Of a stretch of DNA of 64,000 nucleotides, positions 11,221 through 24,100 are shown in pieces. Each line of letters starts with the position of its first letter. Within the stretch, counting starts at the first letter, position 1. Origin of the DNA: Apteryx mantelli (taxonomy: Eukaryota; Chordata; Aves; Apterygiformes; Apterygidae). The stretch covers positions 11,971,001 through 12,035,000 of the forward strand of contig NC_089991.1 of assembly GCF_036417845.1 (NCBI RefSeq). Reading direction: 5' to 3'. The notes below the pieces were generated by a model. That model worked only from the letters and a program-made list of their open reading frames with translations. It was not told the DNA's origin and searched no databases. The position numbers and the translations under genes were made by a program.

Positions 11221-11640
11221 TTTGGGGAGCAATGGGGTATTCCCCTCGACTTAACAGCGGGCTGGGGAAGCGGCTGCAACAGGCGCATGGCAGTTCATGG
11301 CCTCCTGCCAACGCAGGCACTACTGCAGCCCCCAGCTACCTCAACGTGTCATGTACACCCAACCCAGCACTCGGACATGAGCTAACCGGGCACTCGTGCA
11401 TGAACACTGCAAACCCTGCAACTGATGCCCAATACAGAGGGCAGCAGGGAAGCACATTTCCCAAGCGGGGCAGAAGAGAGCAGTGCGGGACACAGCAGGA
11501 AGCCTACGCTGGGGAAACATCAGACAAGGGTAACTAAGCTTGTTCTTTAAGTAGTAGAGAAAAGGGAAGTCAGTCACTGGAGTAGAACAGGCAGAGGACA
11601 GTCATGTCTGCATACACAGCTTCAGAAAACACATTAAAAA

Positions 11641-11646
11641 TTTATT
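11641..11646 (-). terminator. GALNT10: Candidate distal polyadenylation signal for GALNT10
   Basis: AATAAA on the minus strand within an A/T-rich stretch. It is followed at the proper distance by TGTGTTTTCTGAAGCTGTGT, a plausible GU-rich downstream element. It is the best formed of the hexamers seen, but it lies 6.3 kb from the stop codon. Confidence 0.3.
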
Positions 11647-12589
11647 TTAAATATATTATAAAAGGAAGTCCATTCAACTTTAAAAACACTAGGCATTCTA
11701 TCAATGATTCCCGATTTATGAAAGCTACTACATTAAAGTGCTAGAGTCCTTTACCACCCAGATATTAGGCTGTTGGTCCTAATATGCACAGAAATAAATA
11801 TACACTGGTTCAAGAGACACCATCCAGATTTACAGATAAAATGCATGCAGTACAAGGAATAGACAAACTCAGACCTTATCACCAAGATCCTGGAAAATGC
11901 ATTTTAAAACTAATTCCATTCATCACCCTAGAGGCTAAAGCTATTTGTTACTGTTATCATAAGGGCTAATGTTTTAGTCTATTAGCCTGATCAGTTTTTA
12001 TCTTGTTTCCTTGTCCAAGTTCACATTTGCTTGCTTGCTAATTGGGATTAGAACGTTTTTCCTAGAGTTGAACTACTAGCTTGGAAACCACAAAGATCCA
12101 GGGGCTTTAAATAAAACCTCTAAATCCCTCACATCTGCTGGAACCATTGAAGCCTTCTGGATAATACAGAAGCATCAAGAAAGCTCAGAATAAAGTGAAT
12201 GAAGGAGCATACTTAGCTAGCAGAGGCAGAGTCAAAAAACAGACATAGGATTTTTATTAGGATTTCCATAATCTGTCATTGTCTAGTTTTATACACAGAT
12301 CTCCAAGTTAAAGCATGACACTAAGAATGGACAATCAGAGCGGAGGTCAGTTTATTTCAGTTATACTTTAAATTTATAATGCGGGTAAGGCAATCTGACT
12401 GGTTAATGAGGAATATGAAATGAATTGACATGTCAGTGATGAATGCTGGCGGAAATTTCAGATCCCGGCTTTCCCATTCTCCACCCATTGAATCTCTCCC
12501 CTCCATTCCAACCAGGTGAAGAACTGCAGCTTGCCTTAAGATATAGACACAACAGTCACTAGGTCAGCAAATAAAACACTTCAAGGTAA

Positions 12590-12710
12590 ATATTACATAG
12601 GTTAGGAAATTGCAGCAGACTTGCCTTGCTTAGGATCAAGCAATAGGTCACTGAGGAACTGGGAGTAGATCCCAGTACTCCTGTCTCCCAGTCTGGCTCC
12701 CCCCTCTTTT
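12590..12710 (+). repeat. Old MIR-like (CORE-SINE) relic
   Basis: The order of motifs matches the 3' half of the MIR consensus in plus orientation. TTACATAGGTTAGGAAATTG stands in for the usual TTACAGATGAGGAAACTGAG, then comes ACTTGCCTTGCTTAGG, then AACTGGGAGTAGATCCCAGT and CTCCTGTCTCCCAGTCTGGC. Divergence is high, as expected for a relic of this age in a bird. Confidence 0.5.
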
Positions 12711-13826
12711 ACTATATCCTGTGAAAGGCCTTTTAACTCTACCCTTGCAGACACCAAGATTAACCTAACAGTACTCACCATTTTGACAACAGTTTGCTAC
12801 CTATTTAAACAGTTTCTCACGCTAAATAATTTTGTTGGAATGGGAGCCACACCTGGATTGCTGCTTGTCAGATAATGGCTGGCTTAGCACCATCAGGCTC
12901 CTTTGCTGCAGATGGTTAGAAACCCAGAAGGAGAGTACAGGCATGAAATGCAGCACCTGGAGTGGATGCAGATGCAACTTGAATCCCACGTGCTAGCAAA
13001 GCCAGCCTATATTAGACTTAACTTTACCAGGACTCTTTCAGTTGAAAACATTACAGGCTGACTGCCCGAGGCTACCTATTCTCTCCAGTCAAAACCATTC
13101 AAATGTCTGTCTAATATCTTGAAAGATGATTTGAAATGAAAGCTTCTCCCTTTTTACGCAGCAGTTATGTGATTGTCCCGCATGACTTTTAGGGGGTAGA
13201 AGAAAGACCTAAGTGATGTAAACCAGTGTAGCTACTACGATGCTTCTAGAGTAGCTACAAGAGCACTGTGTTCTTGCAATACTACATACTGATGGTGCCT
13301 ATTTGACTTTCAGTACATTGATGTCTCAGCACAGCAGCTTCCTGCTAGGGGAGCAGGAAAGTCTGCTGACTGGAACTTTCCAGTAAAGGAACCAGTCTTA
13401 TGCACAGAAATTGCTTTCTTGCTACTTCTGTATTAGAGACTAAATCACACCTTTTAAGTGTTTCCCAGTTATGCAAGGCATTGACTTTCTGAAAGACTCT
13501 TCTACTACAGATTTGATATGCCTGTGGGACTATTTCTGATTCAGATATTTAGAACATAAAATGCAGAATCGTGGATGTAGGTGAAATGCATGAGCCTTCA
13601 CCATGAGGTGAAACATCCAAAAGCCAACCAAGACATCCTCTGGTCTAGCTTTAGTGATTATACTGTACAAAGCCAAGATGAAGCTACCGTAATTTCCAAG
13701 TCTTCTTAATAAGAATGACAAAAAACCCCAGTCATTACCGATATCAATTTAATAGAGAAACCCAGGAGCTTCTGAATTACTGTCTTTCACCAAAATTTTG
13801 CACTGAAGTTTGAACATTTAAAAAGA

Positions 13827-13848
13827 ACACACACACACACAAACACAC
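13827..13848. repeat. AC dinucleotide repeat, one interruption
   Basis: About ten AC units interrupted once by an extra A. A simple sequence, probably polymorphic, in the GALNT10 3' UTR or downstream flank. Confidence 0.85.
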
Positions 13849-16411
13849 TGCACAAGTCAAGTTCTCTCATACACCCTTATCTCCCTAACCCCCTCCCCTC
13901 TTTTCTCTTGTCCAGCAAGGCACTAGGAAATGGTTCAAGTTTAGGCATTTGCTGTACATTTACAGGTAAAAAGGCACATCTTTATTTTAATGATGCTGTA
14001 TTCCCCTTTCAGTAAGGCTCACATGTTCTTCTGCTATGGTGTGGAAAAGAAAGTTAATTCCCAGGCATGAAAAAAGACATCTTGCACACATAAGAGCACA
14101 AAACCTATTACTGTTTCTTGGCCTTAGAGATTAGCACCCATATAAATCAACAAGAGCTTCAAGAGCAAATCAAAGTATCATTATGTGACATAACACATAT
14201 CCAGAGATCCCCCTGTTGTCTGGGATTCTGATATTTAGAAGTAGCAGAATTTATGCAGCCATGGATAGAGGAGTTGTTTGAATACTTTGGGGAAAAAAAA
14301 TGAAAAGCATTTATTTTGCATTAGATAATCACTGGTATTTAATCTCCATTCTTGACGTGCATGCAGATGTGAAGATTTGCTTATATATTCATGCTTTAGC
14401 AATTTTGCTTACAAATAACCAAAAGTAATTGGAATAATTAACCAGATTGCCCAGCAAAGGCTCAATTAAAGAGGCAGATGATAAAATACAGCTTCTATTT
14501 CTCAATCAGTGGATGGCTGGCTATATTAAGTCTTCTCATTAGTCAGCAAAGCCTCTAGGGTATTGAAAAGTATAATTGATGTAAATAAATTAATAGCTCA
14601 AAGCCCAGCGAGCCAGTCAGAACAGCACAGAATTTGTGGGGCACCTACCACACTCAGATCCCAAAGTTTGAGAAAACAGATCTGATCAACCATACTGAGA
14701 AGAACACAGTGGGACCGCTCCCACCAAAGCTCCAGTTTCCCTGTACTGGCAATCAGTTGTTAAACAGGAACTGCCTCAATATTACTTAATTTTCTGGTGC
14801 ATGCTGCTAAGAGCTGTCCTTTCTCACCAAATTAATATTACTAAGAGGTAAAAGACCTGCTCGTTATCGTAGTTCTTTCTGAAGCAAGCAGCCAGCAAGC
14901 CAAGCAGCTAGGACTCCAAAGCCCTGTTCCAAAGGTGAGCCTAAGTACAAAGCAAACCATGCATTTTAGAAACAGAAGCTAATCCTCTCATTAGAAAACT
15001 AAGACACCCAATGTTACAAGCTGCAAGCAGAATGACCCGCAGTCCATTTATATATCATTTACTGTGTCCCAATTATAATAAACTGGCACTGTGCATGGAC
15101 AAACAGCTTCTTATTCCACAGGTCTTAAAACATACATAAAGACATCTAGTCAGGCCATTTAGCAATCCACAGTCAGCACTACTAGACTAGTGAGAGCATT
15201 AATAACTTAAGGAAAGCAACAGCCAGACACAAAGCAAGGGAAACTGGTGTTCTCTCCCATAGGAATGAAAAGGGCTCCTAATGACAGACATATTGTAGTT
15301 ATGGAGAACTTAAGATGTCAACTCCATTTGACACTGGTCCCACCTTCACAGAAATGCTGCTGCAGAACTGTCACAAAGAACGCCTAGTCAAGAGACTTTT
15401 TCCTTTGTTCACTCCCAAGATGTGAGACCCCAATATATTTGGCAAACCCCAGTCCCAGATGCCTGCATTTTCCTTGCTCTGTGACTGCTTGTGCCAGGTG
15501 AAATAGCAGTACAGGTCAGAGATGGGCTCAGCTCAAGGAAGCAAAAGGCAGGAAGCAAGAGACAGAAGTGATTTTAAACCTAACTTGCAGTCAATGCATC
15601 AGACTAAGCAGCTCAAGAGGTAGCTAGTTCTGTCCTAGTCTGCTCTCAGGTTCCAAACATCGGATTGCTCAGCCTCAAAGGGGTCTGAAACATGGACAAC
15701 CACCCTACAATTGGCAACATAAAAAAAAAGGGCTTATTTCTGGAGCTCTGCATAGTGGGGAGAAAGCCTGATTGTTTCTTGACCCTAGGCAAAAACCTCC
15801 TTACTTCACAGGAGAGAAGGATATCCCAAAGCAGAGCTTTCATGCCTCTCCAAAAAAGTGAAGTCCATTAACCGTATTCTATCAGAGTCCCAGAGAGCTG
15901 CCTTAACTCTTCCCAAGAGTGTTTCAGGCTTTCGTTTCCACTGCATGCTGCCTCCTCCTGTAGCATTCCCACATGGGCAGTTGGACAAAGTGCAGCCAGG
16001 CAATTGCTGGAAAAGGGCTAGTTTTGTCAATTTATGCAGCATCTTTGCAAAAGACTAACTGCATGCTGATTCACAGTTTTTACTAGAAAATGTCACTCCT
16101 ATTTTCAGTACAAGACTTAAGTCTGATGAACTATTGAATCTGTTTTTGTAACAATTCGTTTTAAATCCGTGTGGTTTTGTTTTGTTTTTTTTTTTTTGAA
16201 ATATGCACTCACTTCAGATAGACTTGAAGTCAATGGTCTCCTATTCACCTCTCAGTATCAGCACTTTTTTCCAACTCCTAGGATGAGACAATTCTGGTTC
16301 AGTATCCAACAGATCCTGCAGCCAAACCAGAAGGGTAAATGCCTTGCAGTGCTGGTTAACTACACAGTGGACAGGATACTGCAGTCCCTTAATCATCTTA
16401 GTATCTCTCAT

Positions 16412-16806
16412 ACGAGGAAAGGCGGAGAGAGCTGGGACTGTTCAGCCTGGAGAAGAGAAGACTGAGGGGGATCTTATCAATGTGTATAAGTATCTGAAGG
16501 AAGGGTGTCAAGAGGATGGGGCCAGACTATCTTCAGTGGTGCCCAGCAACAGGATGAGAGGCAATGGACACAAACTGAAACACAGGAAGTTCCATGTGAA
16601 CATGAGGAAAAACTTCTTCACTGTGAGGGTGACAGCACTGGAACAGGTTGCCCAGAGAGGTTGTGGAGTCTCCTTCCTTGGAGATATTCAAAAACTGTCT
16701 GGACACAATCCTGGGCAACGTGCTCTAGGTGACCCTGCTTGAGCAGGGGGGTTGGACTAGATGATTTCCAGAGGTCCCTTCCAACCTCAACCATTCTGTG
16801 ATTGTG
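16412..16806 (+). mobile_element. CR1 LINE, 5'-truncated 3' end
   Basis: About 395 bases match the 3' end of avian CR1 elements in order: GGACTGTTCAGCCTGGAGAA near the start, GAGGCAATGGACACAAACTG, GGAAGTTCCATGTGAACATG, AGGAAAAACTTCTTCACTGT, GTTGGACTAGATGATTTCCA, CCCTTCCAACCTCAACCATT, and the terminal ATTCTGTGATTGTG. The ending ATTCTGTG is the CR1 hallmark that replaces a poly-A tail. It carries no intact ORF, lies antisense to GALNT10, and is only mildly diverged. This is the strongest single indication of an avian genome. Confidence 0.95.
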
Positions 16807-17966
16807 GTACCAATGGAATTGGCCCATCAATTCCATATCTCAGCTTAAGTAAAGAGATTTCCAATCACACTAAACTGTACAGTGCTGTGGGCACTGGGAA
16901 AGAAGCGGAGAAGTGGAGATTAACAGCACATTCCCTCAAGCCCAGCAACACCACTGACCACAGGACTCATGCCTGGAATAAACTACAGACCGACGAACAA
17001 ACAGATAAAGACCAATGGTTAATCTCAGCCCAGACTTATTTAGCCTGAATTAATCTACTCAAACCAATTGCAAATTGAATTAGCCTTTGCATCTCTAAAG
17101 GAAAACTGGAGATTGCCTTTATGCAGATTTAACTCTGAGAAACCCTAGAGGCGTCCATGCTAAAAAGATGCTGAATGAGAGGCAAATTTGGAACCTGATA
17201 CCCAAAACCTCCTAGTGAACCTGTAAGGACTGCATTCACTTAGAAACCCTCTGCAAATTTTTCACCTTGAGGATTCAACAGTGAGCAAACTGACTGCAAG
17301 GTGAATGGACCAGAAACACAGATTCTTCATTGCTCATAACTACAGCGATATCTCCAACACTTGGCCACACCTCCTTTAGAGTGCATTCCTTTATCATTTG
17401 GAATGTAATAACACTAGACCTGTTTAAAATGTATTTTGGTTTAGGGCAAAAAAAATATTCATTTCATTTTACATTCTTATGTCTTTTTTGGGGGGGATAT
17501 CCATGACATTGGAGGACTGGAATCTTGTGTTCAAGATTTTACTTATATGGACTTTGGAAGGTAAAGCGCCTGTGTGTGAATGCTTCAGCAGGTGGTAAAG
17601 CAACTACAAAAAGTACTGTACTTCAAGGGTCATGGAGAACAGAGTCATTTACACCAGACCCAGATGGGAAGTAAAACAGTAAAAAAAAAAAAGTTTGAAT
17701 CACATTCAGGCTCCTCTAAACACAGAGTTTTTGTTCCAGTCTCAACACAGAAGTGGCTCTAGAAAAGCCTTTTGAATTCCACCATCCCCAGAAGAGAAGG
17801 ATGCAGCATCTTCACAATAAAGACTGGCCTGCTAGTTAACACCTTCTCCTGAGATTCTCCCTTTTACCTTCATTAACTGTTTTAAAAAAAAAGTATTCTT
17901 AAAAAAATTTTTGTAACCTTTCCCAGTAAAAACTATAATTTTTTTTTAATATATTTTCTCAGTCTT

Positions 17967-18134
17967 TTAAAGATCAAGATTTCTGTTAAATTTTTCCAAG
18001 ACGGTTGAGTTTGTGTGTTCAAATATCCACTGCTGTGTTGGAGATGAAGGATTGCAGCTATTCATAAAGATCTTTCGGTCACTCTCACTGCAGTCCATAC
18101 AGCTGCTGCTTACTGGATGGTAGAGGGTCTTGTC
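17967..18134 (-). CDS. GALNT10: GALNT10 exon 12, last lectin repeat and stop
   Basis: Encodes [20 protein letters not shown], then [20 protein letters not shown] and [15 protein letters not shown], then TAA at 17969-17967. This is the gamma repeat with C509/C512 and QQW 531-533. Human GALNT10 ends EKFNRN by memory; here three residues (LDL) follow before the stop. The acceptor is CTCCAG ending at 18135. Confidence 0.96.
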   Translation of the reverse strand, partial: DKTLYHPVSSSCMDCSESDRKIFMNSCNPSSPTQQWIFEHTNSTVLEKFNRNLDL

Positions 18135-21100
18135 CTGGAGAAGAGAAGTTTGAAGTGAGGTTGCCTGGAGAAGCACAGTTATTTTAAAACCAACAGAAAG
18201 AGGTCTAAAAGCCAAGACAAGCCATTTTATCACCTGCCATGTAACTGAAGAACTTGTTCTACACTTAACTGGCTGGCAAGCGTGTACTACCTTCTCTCAG
18301 CAGCCCCCTATCCCCACCCACCAGTATCCAGCTCAATCCTCATATTTGCACTGGGAAGCTCAAAAGCTCTTTCTAAAGTCAGATTCTCCAGCTGAGAGGC
18401 TCACATTCTGCTGAGGGCACTCCATGGCACTGTGCGTACAGATTGCAAGGACTAGGACAGAGCATTTATCAAAGTCTTACTCACCAGTTTACCACATAAG
18501 CATTGCTTAGAAGGATTAATAAATCCTCATCTAACTTTGGCATAATCTTTTGGTGTCCAGAAGAAAACAATAAACATAGTACACCTCTTTGCAAACAGGT
18601 TTTGTGAGGGTGTTGCACCACCTCACTGCCACCTGCGGACTGGACCGCAAGGAGAACGCCCTTTTGCTTAGCAAGCCCTGGAGGAATCGGGCTCAGCATT
18701 TCTAACTGGAGGAATGGGGGAGCCGCCTCTTTCTAATAAAAGCTAATTGATGACACACTGACAACAAACTGCCCACAAATACCCTATCAAAGCCACATTA
18801 ACAGAGGAATAAAACATGAGTGGTGTCATTTTAAGGAAATCCAGGTGCCTACAGACAACTTGACACTTTAATACACACACACAAACACACACACACTCAC
18901 TTTTCTATATCTCCAGAGCTGGTTCCCCTTCATTCCATGACAGTCATAGAGGGTCACAGGGCTGCTGTGGGAAATGGCATCAAAACAAAACTTCTTGGTA
19001 TGCTGAGGATCCCCAGGACGGATGTCTTCTCTCCAGCTGAAGGTGAATATCTGCCAGGACAAATAGGGCCCTCAGGACAGCAGATACAGGGAACGGTGCT
19101 TCCTAGCAGAATGACATTCCCTTCTCTGCCCACAGGGTGGGGATCACTTCAGGGAAAGGACAAAACTCTTCCAGAGGAAAACTAATTCGACCTCTGGGGA
19201 GCAGGACTGCTGACGATGGGGGTCTGTATCAGCTGCCCCGCAGACTGCCACCCAGCATGCTAAATGAGGCCGTGCTGCTGCAAACAGCCATGCTAGTTAG
19301 CTTGGGTACTAAAAGCAGCCTTGAGTGTCTCTGCAATGCAGACGCACATCATGGATTAAGTGATCAGCTGACCAATTACAGTATTTCCCAGCTAGCAAAA
19401 AAGGGCGAGAGCTACAAGAGCTCTGAGTTATACCGGCAGTAAATACCCTACTCTGCACAAGTGGCCTGCAGTCACCTTGAGAAGAGTCTGTCCCTATGCC
19501 TTCTCAGGCAAGAAACCAGGAGGCCCTCAGCTCCCCACCCCACCCCACGGCAGTACCAGAAGAGCCAACACTAGGGAAATGCTTCCTGGCACTCTTCTAC
19601 TGATCCCGCTATGATCTCGCAGGCTTTCCCGATCCCTTTGCTGTAGTGAAATGAAAGGCGGCGGGGGGAGTTATTACAGAAAAGAAGAGATAGGTTATAC
19701 CTAGTTACTAGAGCTAACACCCTATCGACACCTAGCAGAGTCTTGGCCTTGGTGTAAGCTGACAGATACCGGCAGATGAGGCCTGGAAATCCCTAAGCTA
19801 CAGTGTTGGAAGCTGGGAGGTCAGTGGAAATAACACCACACACGTACTCTGCTCCTAGTACTCCTTGCTTGGCACCTGCTTTTGGCCACTGCTTGAGACA
19901 GGTCTAGCTGCATCTTCAGTCTAAGGATTGTGGCTTGGCTTATATGTTTTAAGCATTGTAGGACTAAATCCCACAAGACACAAACTTGTTGAAAGGCAGG
20001 TGCTGGTCTTTTGCTTTCCAGTTTGACAAGAACAGCATCTCTAGCAGGGTACAAGCTTCCTCCCACGACCAGCACTAGCCAGTGCAGTGCTGCCTGGCTA
20101 CCAGCCAGCAAGTCTCCCTCCCTCTCGTCCCTGAGGGGCAGGGGCTGTTCCGGGGGCTCCTTTTGGAGCCAGGTGGGGGAATAGTCCTCTCTTTACAGAG
20201 GTCTCATGGGGCAGTAAGAAAGATCAGTAAAGAACAGGGAACTATTATTTGAAGCAATGCGGCCAAAAACTTTTGCAAGAAGAAGCTACTTTGTTCCTGG
20301 CTCTCTTTTAAACCTCTCTTGCAAGAGAAATTACCATAATCATTTAGGCTCAGGCTACATAAAAATCCAGAACACATTCTCCTTCTAAACATAAGCCAAC
20401 ACTAATTGTTCATGAACCTCGTGACACAACAGGGACTGTGCCTGAGTAAATTGGTTTCATTTCTAGTTTTCATGCATCAAAATTGATATGCAGCAACCCT
20501 TTATCTCCTACTACTGAAGCCATTCCCCTGAAGAGTTATGTATGGCTTTGTAATAGAGGCATTGTTTTCTCCATCTTTTCTCAGCTCAGCTGCTACAGTT
20601 TAGACAAACTAATATTTCCCTCCCTTCTGTTACAATAAAGCTGCCATTTCTGGCACCTTATACATCAAGAGGGTGAATCTATAGCCCAACTGGTTTCATC
20701 TCTTTCCAGCAATGGTTGGGTGTTTATAATGCATTTGCCTCCTGTCAGAAGGATGATAGTAAGTGGTTATTGAATGCACCTGCAGGTTCATTAATATGCA
20801 TGATGCTCCTCTATCACTTCTTTCAGCACAACCTTTGAAGTTAATATGCACTTTGTTACATATTACTGCTGCTTTGTTACTGGTTTCTTTTATTATTTTG
20901 GCATATTGTTTTCTTGTCCTTTCTTTTGTTCATTCTGAGAACTTCAAAATGTAGGGAAAAGCTCTGCACAAAGTCTGCCAGGCTTCAGACCCTGCCACAA
21001 GCACAAGCCACGTCCTGCTACGGAGCCCATCAAGTATAATCAGTACATAAGTCTTGGGGTGCCCAGCACCCCCCTGTTCATCTGACAGAGTTCTGCACCT

Positions 21101-24100
21101 TGTTCCCTTGAGAAGTGAGGCTGTTGCAGCACTATTATCATGCTCCAGATGGATTTAAAAGACAGACACTTGTTTCTCCACCTAACTTCTCCTTCCCAGA
21201 GTTTGTTTAGGAGCAGAGGGGTTATCAGAGGGACTATTACCTGCACATTGTTCCATCCTGCCTCTCCTCTGTCCTTCACACAGCTTTCCAGCCTCAGGGG
21301 GGATCCCAGGGCTCCATGCTTAGTATCCACACACAGTCCAGTTCCTACGTTGCGTATCTGAAATAGTAAAGTAGTCATTAAGTCTCCTAACTCTTATCAA
21401 GTTACAGCCAAAAGGAAAGAAGGCTTAAATTGCTTCAATAGTGGCAGTATTTGTATGAAGACAGGTTTAAGATTCCTCACTTAACTATACAACTGAGCTG
21501 GCAGATTACAGCTGAAAGGAAAGCACAGGAACTCAAATGGGACCCATTTCAAGCCATAGAATAACCTGCAGGACACAGCAAACCATCAGTTTGAGGACCA
21601 GAGAGCCCAATATTTTGCTGTGTTTAGCAGTTCAAGCTTTGTGATTCTTCTCCATAAGTACAGCTGACTTTCAAAACCAGGTATGGCTTTCCTGGCTTAC
21701 AGATGGGAAAGCTAAGGAGCAGAGTAGCTCAAAACAGTTGTGTAGCCCTTTGAAGATATACAATTTCTATTATTGCTCAGCTGCCTCCTAATCCTAGTCC
21801 TCCCCATTGGAGTCTTTTGCCTTCTACTAAATACACAATGTGCAGAACAAGCCAGGTTTCTCCTTGTAGCTGTGCACTAACAGGAACTGCTGCATAAGCA
21901 GTTGCAACTGCTGTTGTCCTCTGAGCAAGGCCAACATAATGCTACAGGAACCCCGGTCTTCAAAACACATCAAGCAGGATCTTTATAAACACCCACATGC
22001 CACCTTACTCACAGCAAACAGGGGCACAGGAGTAATGCTAGTTTAATGAACCAAACTGCAGCCTGTTTGCCCAAGCCTGTTTGCCCACTGCAGATTTCAG
22101 AGCAAGAAACTTGCTGAACTTGCCTCTCCCCAAGCAGCTGCTGGAGGTTCCACTGGTGGGTAGAACTTTGGCAAGTCCCATGCGACCTCATTCATGAACC
22201 ATTTGAAGCTCTTGCAGTTGAGGTTGTTGCGAAGTTCCTTCTGAGCCGCCACATCCCCTGCAGAAAGATGCCGGTACTCTGGTCTACGCTGGTATATGTA
22301 CTCTGCATATTCGTCCATCCACACCTCAGCCACACGCTTCAGGTTCTGTGTTGGTAACGGCCACAGGTGTGAAAATGAAAGGGGGGGGAAATTACATGAG
22401 AACTCTGCACAAACTGTTGAAATCAGTATTCAGAACAGCATTCTTGTGGTTTTGCTCAGAAAAGATTTTCTTTCACATTCACTCTCTCCAGCTTTAGAAC
22501 TAAGATTATTTTTATTATTCTCTAGTTCCAAGACACTTAGAAAGATATTTTCAGTTGAAGTCAAAACAGAATTCTGACACCTTGCCATTATATCTAGTTC
22601 CTCATGACTAAAAACAACATCAGTCAAAAGTTTTTTTTTTTCTTTTTTCCAAAAAGAAGCAGAGAATGATGCTGGTAAATACCACTGGGCATTCAAAGGT
22701 CCTAACAAAAAAACCCGTTCCTTAAATCCTTCCTACTGCATCTTCTATATCCCTCTAGGAATGGGATTTGCAGTCCCCCATTCTGAACAGCATAAGTTCA
22801 CAATACTCTCCCACTGCTTGTGTAAAAAACAATTTAAGAAAAACTCAGAGATACAGTAGGAATGTACATCTTTCACAAGATGACCCTTCAAAACAGAAGC
22901 AAAGGATTTACTTCCCGTCAGCAGTATATTTCCCGTTGCTTTTGTTAAAATAAACCCTTAAAATCATGCTTTTCATATGAATACTAACTCAAACTTTATA
23001 CTGGCTCTGCAATGACACTTCTCTCTCTTCTGTTGGGAGAAACAGACAAAACTGCACACAGTGAATTCAAGTGTCATGCAATCCTAAAGCAGTGTTTTAA
23101 TCCATGTTGTAATTCCAAGTCAGCAATGAACACCTCCCTCTTAAGGTATACACCCTGCCACTTGACACAACATGTTCAGGAGACCTTCAGACTTTGGACT
23201 TTCTTCTGACAATGCCAGGTGCATTCCTGGTGCCATGACACGCTAATGCGACATGCAGTCACGGCTTCAGTCACCCAGCAGTGCTGTCCACCTCTCAGAA
23301 GCCATTCACTACCAAAAAGACTAGGATGTTAAGAATGAGCAGCGTGCTGACTCTGCCCCAAACACAGCCTATGCAGAACAAGATCAGGCGTTCATCTCAA
23401 ACAGACTTTACAATCTCAGATGCCAAGCCTTCCTTGCACCTGTCCCCCATCATCTTCCAGCACTGAGGGAATATGCAAGACCCAAATGCTGGATTAAAAG
23501 AAATACAGCTCCTTCCTGAAGGGAAGGTGCAGACAGGACAGTATTCTATCCTTCTGACAGGTCATCACTGGACAGAGGAATAAAATTCAGATCTCTAACT
23601 AGGGCAAAGCTAGTAAACTGAGAAACCTTTTAATGCTATGCAAGTCATAAGACTGCAAGAACAGCAGGGTCTCTTTTTGTAGTTTTTAGTTTTGCAGCCT
23701 TCCTGTGCCTATGATTTTTTTCTCCCACCAGAGGGCAACGTAAACCCTTCTCAATTTGGAAATTAACTGGAGAAAGCTAGTGCAGGATAAGCAAGGGCTT
23801 CTTCTTCTTTGGGCTACACTAAATTAAGAAATAAGATGGCACAGAAGTTTCCATCATGGAGAATTACAGCATGCTCATCCAGTGGACTGTGACACTTAAA
23901 GCTGAGAGGTCTTTCAATCACCAAAACACAATCACTGCGCTGCAGCCTGCTGCTCATGCACAGCTATAAAATGTCAACTATCACACAAATACAGCCATAT
24001 CTTGTTTTTATTGGGGATTCCGCAGCCAACGCCTGATTGCAAAGTCCCATCCTGACAACCTGCAATGGCTGGTGTCCTGAGCATGGCAGCTGTCTGCACA

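Larger units (their letters stand above)
11620..17966 (-). other. GALNT10: GALNT10 3' untranslated region and downstream flank, end uncertain
   Basis: Sequence after the GALNT10 stop codon. Several minus-strand AATAAA hexamers occur (14315-14310, 13986-13981, 12356-12351, 12258-12253, 11646-11641). The last has a good GU-rich element 20-50 bases downstream and would give a 3' UTR of about 6.3 kb; nearer sites would give 3.7-4 kb. The region is AT-rich, has an AC repeat near 13827, and contains an antisense CR1 copy and a MIR-like relic. No coding signal was seen. Confidence 0.4.

Noticed and set aside
10719..11537. 272-codon plus-strand open frame as a possible gene
   Set aside because: It runs through a degenerate minisatellite, has no signal peptide, domain or splice context, and shifted frames are also open through the repeat.
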